NCBI GenBank assembly: GCA_020634555.1
Contig: JACKBK010000002.1
Span: forward strand, 62,001-126,000
DNA: 64,000 nt
Direction: 5' to 3'
From: Caldilineae bacterium
GTDB lineage: Bacteria > Chloroflexota > Anaerolineae > JAAEKA01
The notes below the pieces were generated by a model. That model had not been told where the DNA came from. It searched no databases and saw only the letters and a list, made by a program, of their open reading frames with translations. Both the position numbers and the translations under genes were made by a program. Below are positions 44,491 through 51,827 of the stretch, piece by piece (the first letter of the stretch is position 1; the number at the start of each line of letters is the position of its first letter).

Positions 44491-46488
44491 TCACGCCGGC
44501 ACGCCGTACAGCATGGCCTGCTGTTCTTCGATAGGAAGGTCAAGGTAGTCGCGCAGCGGGTAGTCGCCGCTCTTGCCGTACTTGTGCGGGTCGTAGACGG
44601 GCAGCTTCAGCTCTGCGCGCTTCTTGTCGATGTGGTCCAGGCTGCGGCGAACGATCTCCTTCGGGTCGGCAACAAACTCCATCTTGCCGCCCATCATGTC
44701 CTCCCAGCCTTCGGAGATCAGGTCGGATACCTCTTCGCTGAACTCGTAGGGCGACTCGACGCCGAACAGTACGTAGGCGCCTGTAGCGGCCGCATACGTG
44801 CCGATGGACAGCGCCTTCTCGCTCATCCACTCCGGCGCGATGCCCACCGCCGGCAGATCGCTGACGTCCTCGCCCAGCCCGCCTTCGGTGGCCATCTGGG
44901 TCAGCACGGTCAGGATGCGGCTGTTGTCCACGCAGGAGCCCATGTGCAGCACCGGCGGGATGCCCACGGCCTCGCACACCTCGCGCAGGCCCGGCCCAGC
45001 CATGTCCATGGCTGCCTCGCCCAGCAGCATGCCGTACTTGCCGGCTGCAATTGCACCGCAGCCGGTCTGAACGACCAGCACGTCGTTCTTGAGCAGTTCG
45101 GCGGTGATGTCGATGTGCTCCTTGTCCTGCGTCACCTTGGGATTGTTGCAGCCAACGATGGCGGCTGCGCCGCGGATGCGTCCCGACATGATGGCGTCGT
45201 TCAGCGGTCTGAAAGAGCCGCGGTAGTTGCCGCCCAGCATGTAATTCAAGTACTCGTGGCTGAAGCCGGGCACCACGTCTTCGGTAATATCGGGGATCAT
45301 GACCTCGCCGCGGTTCTGGTAGTTGTCGATGGCCAGCCGCACGATATCTTTGGCGACCTCCATGGCATGGTGCTCATCGAACTCCATGTGTAGCGCGCCG
45401 GTAATCTTGACCTTGGGCGAGGTGGTGACAACCTTGGTGTGGAAGTTCTCCGCTACGTTGGGCAGCGCCTGCATGATGCACTGCACGTCCACCACCATAG
45501 CCTCGACGGCGCCGGTGATGATCGCCAGTTCTTGATGCAGGAAGTTGCCCGCGCTGGGGATGCCCTGGCGCATCATGACCTCGTTGGCGGTGCAGCAAAT
45601 ACCGGCCAGGCAGATGCCGGCGGCGCCCTTGCTCTTGGCGTAGTCGATCAACTCGGGGTCCTGCACAGCCGCCACGATCATCTCGCTCAAGGTTGGCTCG
45701 TGTCCGTGGACGAGGATGTTGACCTCGTCGGTCTTGAGAACGCCTAAATTGACCTGGCTGACCTTGGGGCTGGGCGTGCCAAAGAGGATGTCACTGATGT
45801 CGGTCGCCCACATGCTGCCGCCCCAGCCGTCGCCAATCGCCGTGCGGATCGCGCCCTTGAGAATGTGCACCGGATCCTGGTCGTCGCCGATGTGAGTGCG
45901 GTGCATCGTGTCCACGATCTCGCGGTCGATGCCGCGTGGACTGAGGTCCAGTTTCTTCCACAGCTCGTAGCGCTTCTTAGGCGCGCTTTTGAGGTAGGTC
46001 AGCTCGCCGCGCTGCTGGCCAAACTCGCCCAGCGCCTTGCGGGCCACGTCCAGCGCCACGTCGTTGGTCGTGCGACCCTCGGTGGGAATATCGACGCGGG
46101 CTGCAACGTCCCACAGCTTGGCGACGTCGCGGATGGCGTAGCCCGGCGCCTCGCCCCTGGCAACCGCTTCCAGCGTAAACGCCAGGTCGCGGCCGTGGTC
46201 GGAGTGGGCCGCTGCACCGGATGCGATCGCGCGCGCCAGGTTGCGGGCGGCAATCGTCTCCAGGGTCGCGCCGCAGATGCCCGTCTGGCCGTCCTTGGTG
46301 ATGCGGCACGGTCCCATGAAACAGTTTTTGCAGCACATGCCGCTCTTGCCGCTGCCGATGTTGCAGGGAACCATCTGCTCAGCGCGGGTAAATGCCGTCT
46401 CGATGCCCAGCATGTCAGCCCGGATCAGAATTGCCTGGGCTGCCGGGTCCATGGAGCGTTCGCTGATCTCACGTCCTTTTCTTGCCAT
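44491..46488 (-). CDS. acsA: Carbon monoxide dehydrogenase catalytic subunit
   Basis: 665 residues. N-terminal cluster cysteines: C42, then C52, C53, C56, C61 and C72 (KSGMCCKNCFMGPCRI and TGICG) for the B and D clusters. C-cluster segments are HGHEPTLSE, GICLAGICCTANE, VGCNNPK, VVQTGCGAIAAGKYG and MGSCVDNSRIL. It reduces CO2 to CO (or oxidises CO) and passes CO to AcsB. The spacing between the first Cys and the CC pair (C-x9-C) is longer than the C-x7-C of well-studied enzymes. It is preceded by a MerR-type regulator on the same strand. Confidence 0.95.
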   Translation of the reverse strand: MARKGREISERSMDPAAQAILIRADMLGIETAFTRAEQMVPCNIGSGKSGMCCKNCFMGPCRITKDGQTGICGATLETIAARNLARAIASGAAAHSDHGRDLAFTLEAVARGEAPGYAIRDVAKLWDVAARVDIPTEGRTTNDVALDVARKALGEFGQQRGELTYLKSAPKKRYELWKKLDLSPRGIDREIVDTMHRTHIGDDQDPVHILKGAIRTAIGDGWGGSMWATDISDILFGTPSPKVSQVNLGVLKTDEVNILVHGHEPTLSEMIVAAVQDPELIDYAKSKGAAGICLAGICCTANEVMMRQGIPSAGNFLHQELAIITGAVEAMVVDVQCIMQALPNVAENFHTKVVTTSPKVKITGALHMEFDEHHAMEVAKDIVRLAIDNYQNRGEVMIPDITEDVVPGFSHEYLNYMLGGNYRGSFRPLNDAIMSGRIRGAAAIVGCNNPKVTQDKEHIDITAELLKNDVLVVQTGCGAIAAGKYGMLLGEAAMDMAGPGLREVCEAVGIPPVLHMGSCVDNSRILTVLTQMATEGGLGEDVSDLPAVGIAPEWMSEKALSIGTYAAATGAYVLFGVESPYEFSEEVSDLISEGWEDMMGGKMEFVADPKEIVRRSLDHIDKKRAELKLPVYDPHKYGKSGDYPLRDYLDLPIEEQQAMLYGVPA

Positions 46489-46501
46489 GGTTGGTCTCCT
46501 G

Positions 46502-46614
46502 GGTAAGGTAGGCTGGTATATTGGAACATCGGTAGATTGGTAGATTGGTCGAGTCGCTTCGCAGCGGGATCAGTACCAATATACCAATTCCCAATTCCCC
46601 AATCTGCCAGCTAG
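46502..46614. repeat. Word-palindrome (GGTAGATTGG family) upstream of acsA
   Basis: TAAGGTAGGCTGGTATATTGG and CGGTAGATTGGTAGATTGG words (46502-46547, written in parts) are mirrored by ACCAATATACCAATTCCC words (46573-46612). They occupy the whole spacer between the MerR-type gene and acsA. Confidence 0.65.
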
Positions 46615-47147
46615 TATTTCCTGAACTCACCCGACATCGCCATGTCCGCCGGGTTGGTTTGAATCGCTCGGGTGGCCAGAACAGTCCAACCGGGGTCGGC
46701 TTTGCCGTTCGAGACAGGTACCGTGACCTCGCTGCCATCGAAACCAGCCGGCGCGTAGCCAGCGTCCAGCAACGCCATAACGATGATCTGCGAAGAAATG
46801 CGGTTGGCGTCAAATGTCACTCGCACGGTTTTGAACGCCGAACTGGCCTGAACGTCGTCAATGCCGTCCAGAGCAAGCAGCGTACTGCGTACCGCGAGCA
46901 CGTGATGGTCTGCCCACATCGCGGGCACACCTAGAACTAGTTCCTCCATGGTTATTGTCTCCTCGCGAAAACGATGCATCAGTTCAGTGATGACCGTGGC
47001 GTCGTAGCGGCGATGTCCGCCCAGAGTCTTGGTTGATGGTATCAAACCGGCATCGGCCCAGCGGGTAACCGTACTGGGCGACACCCCAAAAAGCCGCGCA
47101 ACTTCGGAACGACCTAGCAGGCGGTTGCCAGAACTGCTCTTGTTCAT
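46611..47147 (-). CDS. MerR-type HTH regulator fused to an HMA-like domain without CxxC
   Basis: 178 residues. Residues 10-52 are a MerR-type helix-turn-helix (LLGRSEVARLFGVSPSTVTR, GGHRRYD). Residues about 70-133 follow the heavy-metal-associated (HMA) fold pattern: ELVLGVPAMWADHHVLAVRS, LLALDGIDDVQASS, TVRVTFDANRIS and ALLDAGY. The metal-binding CxxC of HMA is replaced by MWADHH. It stands first in the Wood-Ljungdahl gene row, upstream of acsA, so it is a good candidate for its regulator. The ligand is unknown. There is a Gly/Asp tail of about 45 residues. Confidence 0.75.
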   Translation of the reverse strand: MNKSSSGNRLLGRSEVARLFGVSPSTVTRWADAGLIPSTKTLGGHRRYDATVITELMHRFREETITMEELVLGVPAMWADHHVLAVRSTLLALDGIDDVQASSAFKTVRVTFDANRISSQIIVMALLDAGYAPAGFDGSEVTVPVSNGKADPGWTVLATRAIQTNPADMAMSGEFRKY

Positions 47148-47572
47148 TGGACAGCTCTCCTGAAAATAGCTATCGAGACCAGGATTCTTGTGCCAGGGGA
47201 AGTAGAATGGGTGTGGGGTAGACTTGTCTTCTTGGTGGCGAGGACAGTAGCCGGGTGGAGAAGAATCCTGGTCTCAAGTAGCCATCAAACCAGCCTGCAA
47301 TAAGAAACGCACACCTCGCCTGACAACTTTGGCAGAGTGGTGTGCCCAGTCAATCACGATCACCTGTGATCGCTTTTGGCGTTTTGCACGTTTTGCACGT
47401 TTCCATTGCTTCACTATCAGTGTACCGCGAGATCGGATACCGCGGAAGATGCAAGTGACCTATTTCGTCTAGAGCAAATGCACTATTTCGTATCGCGGTA
47501 TGGGGTGCCAGACGCGCAAGGGAGCGCTCAGCCAGGCTGGGCGCTCCTTACATCCTTGGCTACCGACCAGGG
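47148..47572. promoter_or_regulatory. 425-bp spacer: leader with long inverted repeat, palindromes, decamer repeats
   Basis: On the minus strand this is the leader of the MerR-CODH row. GAGACCAGGATTCTT (47175-47189) and AAGAATCCTGGTCTC (47261-47275) are perfect 15-bp inverted repeats with a 71-base loop. Further left are a CGATCAC-CT-GTGATCG palindrome (47357-47372) and tandem GTTTTGCAC (47381-47389, 47390-47398). TACCGCGA-N11-GCGGAAGATG (47423-47451) recurs at 49661. A GGAGCGC...GCGCTCC hairpin (47521-47547) follows the secreted-protein gene and may end it. No gene is seen. Confidence 0.6.
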
Positions 47573-49591
47573 TTAGCGGTGCAGCAGCATTGGCATCCAG
47601 TTGTACTGCAGAAGAAGTTCATCCGCGCCCATGTCCGCAACAGCCGTCCCGTCGCCGTTACCATCCAGCGGCCGCGGATCGCCTTCCACGTCATGGTTCG
47701 GCGCCCATGTGTTGGCGCCGGTATCGATGCATGGAGATCCCCATCTCAGGTGATAATCCAGTGTGTCAGAGTCTCTGAACATCGGTGGTTCGTCGATGTT
47801 GCCTGGCCCCGGCCAGCCGGCCTCGATGTTTGAGAATCCCACCTCAACGACAGAACCCGGTTCTACCGCAATAGCCCAGCCGTTGTTGTAAATGATGCTG
47901 TTTCGCACGATAAGAGGCAGCGGTTCAACCGGGTTATGCAGCACACCGCTCTCGTTGTCGGCGATGGTAACGTTGGTCAAGGTTGCCGCGCCGTTAAGAT
48001 GAACCGCCGGCGCTTCGGGGCTGTGGTTGTGAGCGATCAACACATTGACCATGTTCAGGGAACCACCATGTGCGCGCACAGCGCTGGCGCCCGAACGCGA
48101 GCTGTTGTTGACCAGAAGGCTGTCCTCGATTATGAGGGTCTTCCCGTCCATCGCTCCCAGCACACCGCCACCCTCGGTCGAATCCCCAACCCCGGCGTAG
48201 TTGTCGTAGATACGACAATGGATAATGCTGATGCTGGCGCTCGCGGCGTGTACACCACCCCCCTCCCGACCCTGGCCACCCGTGATTCGCAGGCCATCCA
48301 GCAACGAGTCGTTACTGTCGCCCTCGAAGCGCACGACCGGCTCACCCCAGGCTCCTGGATCGCCCGCCGGTTCCAGTACCGGATTGCCGGCCCAGGGAGT
48401 CCAGTTGACGCCGTCCAGTGACTCTGCATACTTGATGGTACCTGCTGCGTAGTCGGTGTACCACATCTTGAAAATCGAGCCGTGCAGCAAAACATGCGGA
48501 TCGCCAATTGGGGTTGTCTCTCCAAACACCGGCCCTCCAAGACTGATCCGGGTCCAGCTCATGCCGTCGGAGCTGACGGCCAAGCCGATGGAGGGTTGGG
48601 TGTTGGAACCGTCAGCCGCATACCACATGTGCAGAAGCCCCTGGTAGCGAATCACGCTGGGACCCCAAAGTGCTCTATCGTCCCATGCACCAGAGTCGGG
48701 GAGCAGTACCGGTCCGTGCTTGATCCAGTTGACGCCATCAGGCGACGTTGCATAAGCGATGATGGGACCCTCGTCACCAATGGCGTGGTACCACAACTTG
48801 TAGATGCCCTCATGCAACACCGCGCCATGACCGACTGCATCCCTGTCATAGCCGTCCGGGCCAGGTGACAGAATCGGGTTGTCAGGATGCTTGGTCCAGG
48901 TAACGCCGTTGGGACTGGTGGCGTAGCCAAGCTGCCGTGGCTCACCGCTCTCGTACCACATCTTGAAGACGCCGCCTTCCTTCAGTACGAAGGGCGCTCG
49001 TTCTGATGCGAACTCGTCCCACGAGCCCGGTGTACCGGTGAGAACCGGATTGGCGGCCGATCTGGCCCAGGTCTTGCCATTGCCCGAGCTTGCCAGGCCG
49101 ACCTGAACATCGTCCACAAGATTGGAACCGTCGTACCACATCCTGAAAATGGTGTCATCCCGAACAACGGTTGCCTTGGCTACCGTGTTGCTCTCCCACC
49201 CCCCAGGCTCAATCGGATTACCTGAGCCGTCGATGATGGTTGGGAACAGGTCAAGGTCGCGCGTCCACCCGTCAGCCTCAAAGCCGCCGCGCAGAGCCAG
49301 GGTAACAGGAATCACCAGATTTTCCTGATAGGTTCCCTGGGCAATCAGCACCTCGTCCCCGTTGCCGGCAACATCTATCGCGTGCTGAATCGTGCGACAG
49401 GGCAAGCCGGGATCGAGACAATCGTTGCCCGCATCGGCGCCGGTGGTTGCCACGTACCGGGTGGCGGTATCTGGCGCGGCGGCTGCCAGCGGTCCAATCA
49501 GCGTGAGAAGTAGTAACAGCGCAACAAGCGCACCCAGTGAACGCAAAAAAAGCCCGGAGTTAAGGCTCCCAAGCGGATGTGATGTCTTCAT
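47573..49591 (-). CDS. Secreted five-blade-propeller/beta-helix protein with WMPML tail
   Basis: 672 residues from the ATG at 49589-49591, chosen because AAAGGAGG lies 6 bases upstream. A signal peptide (LGALVALLLLLTLIGPLAAAA) is followed by a pectate-lyase-like start (TIQHAIDVAGNGDEVLIAQG). Repeated propeller blades resemble GH43/GH32-type folds (FKMWYESGEPRQLGYATS, YKLWYHAIGDEGPIIAYA, FKMWYTDYAAGTIKYAES). A parallel beta-helix closes it (IIEDSLLVNNSS ... VRNSIIYNNGWA). The C-terminus NWMPMLLHR matches the WLPLL-type end of the protein at 22784. No catalytic residues can be assigned. A PAS-LuxR gene lies upstream. Confidence 0.72.
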   Translation of the reverse strand: MKTSHPLGSLNSGLFLRSLGALVALLLLLTLIGPLAAAAPDTATRYVATTGADAGNDCLDPGLPCRTIQHAIDVAGNGDEVLIAQGTYQENLVIPVTLALRGGFEADGWTRDLDLFPTIIDGSGNPIEPGGWESNTVAKATVVRDDTIFRMWYDGSNLVDDVQVGLASSGNGKTWARSAANPVLTGTPGSWDEFASERAPFVLKEGGVFKMWYESGEPRQLGYATSPNGVTWTKHPDNPILSPGPDGYDRDAVGHGAVLHEGIYKLWYHAIGDEGPIIAYATSPDGVNWIKHGPVLLPDSGAWDDRALWGPSVIRYQGLLHMWYAADGSNTQPSIGLAVSSDGMSWTRISLGGPVFGETTPIGDPHVLLHGSIFKMWYTDYAAGTIKYAESLDGVNWTPWAGNPVLEPAGDPGAWGEPVVRFEGDSNDSLLDGLRITGGQGREGGGVHAASASISIIHCRIYDNYAGVGDSTEGGGVLGAMDGKTLIIEDSLLVNNSSRSGASAVRAHGGSLNMVNVLIAHNHSPEAPAVHLNGAATLTNVTIADNESGVLHNPVEPLPLIVRNSIIYNNGWAIAVEPGSVVEVGFSNIEAGWPGPGNIDEPPMFRDSDTLDYHLRWGSPCIDTGANTWAPNHDVEGDPRPLDGNGDGTAVADMGADELLLQYNWMPMLLHR

Positions 49592-49660
49592 TGCCATCCT
49601 CCTTTTCAGGGTCAAGAGCGTGGATCAAACGGCGCGGAATCTCGCGCGACTGACCTAGCT

Positions 49661-49728
49661 TACCGCGAACGCGGCAGTTGCGGAAGATGAAAACTACCCA
49701 GTTATACTGGGCAATTTGGCCTATTTCC
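49661..49728. promoter_or_regulatory. Control region of the secreted protein with shared composite motif
   Basis: TACCGCGA (49661-49668), 11 bases, then GCGGAAGATG (49680-49689) recurs with identical spacing at 47423-47451; CCTATTTC follows both. A CCCAGTTATACTGGG palindrome lies at 49697-49711. Between 49616 and 49810 there is also a relic of the AACTGTTCAG end motif near 49770. Confidence 0.45.
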
Positions 49729-49810
49729 CCCGATGATAGATGATTCTGTTCGAACTATAGATGAGGGCAACTGTTCAGGCAGGACTGACTGCCCTCTGCA
49801 ACCTGATCAG

Positions 49811-50494
49811 TTACAAATGTGATACCAATCCGTGTTCGAAGGCATAGGCTACTGCCTGCGCCCTGCTGTGTACATGGAGCTTTTGGAGAATGTTCTGGAT
49901 GTGGTTGCGAGTTGTCGATACCGAGATGGAGAGCGACTCGGCAATCGCTTTGGTGTTCAACCCACGCGCCAGCAGGTCCAGCACCTGTTGCTCACGGGGA
50001 GTTAGTATGACATCGATAGGGGTAGCAGACCCGTCCACGACTTCGTTTGCAATCTTCGGATGCTGAAGATTCTGAACCGCCGCGAGAATCTGGTTCGAAA
50101 GCGTTTCCTGCTGCTTTTGCACCGTGCCATCCCGAAACAGATGCACCACCAGACGTGTTCCGTCCCCAGATGTAATCGAGAAGGGCAGAATGCTGACGTT
50201 GATCCAACGCGCTTCGCCGAGTCGTGACTGCGCACACACAGTAAACGTGTCCACCGCCTCCCCGCGGCTCGACTGAACCGCAACTCGGCAACGTAGCCTG
50301 CACCAAAGCGTGTTGTCGTCGACGCGCCCCTGCAACACCTCGTGGCACAGGCGCCCCACAACTTCTTCGCTGCGATGGCCCAGGATGCGTTCCGCGGCCG
50401 CGTTCCAATAGACGATGCGTTGATCGGCATCGATCACATACGCGCCATCTGCGCTGCGGTTCAAAGCGTCGAAAAGAGGTTCCATCTCGCCCAT
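49811..50494 (-). CDS. PAS-LuxR transcriptional regulator
   Basis: 227 residues. A PAS domain (ALNRSADGAYVIDADQRIVY, NAAAERILGHRSEEVVGR) fills about 8-125, and a LuxR/NarL helix-turn-helix the last 65 residues (LTPREQQVLDLLARGLNTKA, STTRNHIQNILQKLHVHSRA). There is no receiver domain. Cysteines (CHEVLQG, LWCRLRCRV, VCAQSR) might ligate a cofactor. It is transcribed toward the secreted-protein gene and may control it through the composite motif in the spacer. Confidence 0.85.
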   Translation of the reverse strand: MGEMEPLFDALNRSADGAYVIDADQRIVYWNAAAERILGHRSEEVVGRLCHEVLQGRVDDNTLWCRLRCRVAVQSSRGEAVDTFTVCAQSRLGEARWINVSILPFSITSGDGTRLVVHLFRDGTVQKQQETLSNQILAAVQNLQHPKIANEVVDGSATPIDVILTPREQQVLDLLARGLNTKAIAESLSISVSTTRNHIQNILQKLHVHSRAQAVAYAFEHGLVSHL

Positions 50495-50568
50495 CTACGC
50501 TATTGTACCACTCTCAGGTATCACTGTCCATCGCCCACACGAACTCCGGTAATCGGAAAACAGCCGAC

Positions 50569-51423
50569 TTAGCCCGCAGCCGCAGCTGCATCTGCCAGAA
50601 TACGCGTGCCGCCTGCGTCGTGTCCGAGCACTGCCGCCAGCACCGCGCCCGCGCGCAGCCCGGACACCAGGCGCACCTCCGTCTGCGGATAGGCAGCCAC
50701 CAAACGACACATCTCGTTCACCTTGCTCAACATCCCGCCGGTGACATCAACGCCGTGCGAGCGGCCCAGTCGATCCACGTAGCCGGGCAGCGTAGCCGGG
50801 GTAATTACCGGGAGCAGCGCCGCATCGGGGTTGCGCAGCGGATCGCTGTCGAATACGCCGTCCACGATGCCTGCCAACACGATTCGCACCGGCAGCAGCC
50901 GCGGCAGCAGCCAGCCAAACAGCTCCTCCGTAGAGGCTATCGTTCCGCCTCGCACCCCGTCCAACACAGTATCTCCGTAAACCAGCGGTAGCAGCCCGCG
51001 TTCCAACGCCAACTCGACAATGTCGCTCTGCCAGTCCACCAAACGTCCATCTTCGCAGCGGGCGCTGGCTGAGGGCTGGATCGACCAGACGGGCACGCCA
51101 GCAGCCAGCAGTTGTCCCGCCACGATGCGATTGAGTCGCGCCGCGGCATCGGCAACCTCGGCAAAACCCAGCCAACCGGCTGCGCCGTTGACGCCGCGCC
51201 GCGTCCCATGGCGATCCGCGGCAACGTGACCAAACGAGCCACTGCCGTGTCCCAGCAGAATCCGCAGATGCGGCGCTTGTGTGCGCGCCGATTGAAGCTC
51301 ACCTGCCAGTTGGTCCAGCACATCCAGACGAGCAGTCTCCGGCCGCGTCTTGTCGGTAATCAGCGAGCCGCCCAGTTTGAGAAAGACCACCGGTTCGCGG
51401 TCAGGCTGTGACGGGCTGGTCAT
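50569..51423 (-). CDS. ipk: Isopentenyl phosphate kinase
   Basis: 284 residues from the ATG at 51421-51423, which overlaps the DUF126 gene by 23 bases. Amino-acid-kinase fold: FLKLGGSLITDK (K16), LLGHGSGSFGHVAA with the IPK-specific His (H66), LVYGDTVLD, IASTEELFGWLLPRLLP and GIVDGVFDSDP, then GVDVTGGMLSKV. It phosphorylates isopentenyl phosphate to isopentenyl diphosphate, the last step of the archaeal-type and alternative mevalonate routes. Biochemically proven homologues exist in Roseiflexus. Its neighbour is the small subunit of an AcnX-type dehydratase. Confidence 0.88.
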   Translation of the reverse strand: MTSPSQPDREPVVFLKLGGSLITDKTRPETARLDVLDQLAGELQSARTQAPHLRILLGHGSGSFGHVAADRHGTRRGVNGAAGWLGFAEVADAAARLNRIVAGQLLAAGVPVWSIQPSASARCEDGRLVDWQSDIVELALERGLLPLVYGDTVLDGVRGGTIASTEELFGWLLPRLLPVRIVLAGIVDGVFDSDPLRNPDAALLPVITPATLPGYVDRLGRSHGVDVTGGMLSKVNEMCRLVAAYPQTEVRLVSGLRAGAVLAAVLGHDAGGTRILADAAAAAG

Positions 51424-51814
51424 AGATCTCCACCGTGCCGTCCTCCACCACCACCCAGTCGCCGTCCTGAATGAACTGAATAGCAAGTTGGTCCACCATC
51501 GGGATATCGGCGATGATCGCGCCGACGGCGACGATAGCCTCGCTCTGCGCGTTGAGCATCGCGGCCGGCGCGACACCGTTGCGCGCCAGCCGCAGAATCG
51601 TGTAGGAACCTACGGTGCTGCCCTTGCCGGTGGGAAAGACCAGCACACGGCCGGCCACCGAGTGCCCGTTCAACGGGTGGTTGGGTTCGACTACGACCCC
51701 GGTGTCGGGGTCCACACCGCCTAGAAAACCAATCGGCTCGGACGATACCAGCGCGCGGCCAGCCGCCCGGCCGCTTCTGATTACCCGCCCCTGCAGTCGT
51801 GTTGTCGATTCCAT
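51401..51814 (-). CDS. AcnX small subunit / swivel domain (DUF126), phosphomevalonate dehydratase type
   Basis: 137 residues with the DUF126 consensus: GRALVSSEPIGFLGGVDPDT, HPLNGHSVAGRVLVFPTGKG, STVGSYTILRLARNGVAPAA and AIVAVGAIIADIPMVDQLA. In archaea this small subunit and a DUF521 large subunit form mevalonate-5-phosphate dehydratase. In some bacteria AcnX acts on cis-3-hydroxyproline. Adjacency to IPK favours the isoprenoid role. No large subunit is in the window. Confidence 0.85.
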   Translation of the reverse strand: MESTTRLQGRVIRSGRAAGRALVSSEPIGFLGGVDPDTGVVVEPNHPLNGHSVAGRVLVFPTGKGSTVGSYTILRLARNGVAPAAMLNAQSEAIVAVGAIIADIPMVDQLAIQFIQDGDWVVVEDGTVEIYDQPVTA

Positions 51815-51827
51815 GGTTCGTTCCTCG

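Noticed and set aside
47175..47275. Cobalamin riboswitch in the MerR leader
   Set aside because: The B12-box and GGGAA/ACTG core elements could not be found in order on either strand; only the inverted repeat is certain.
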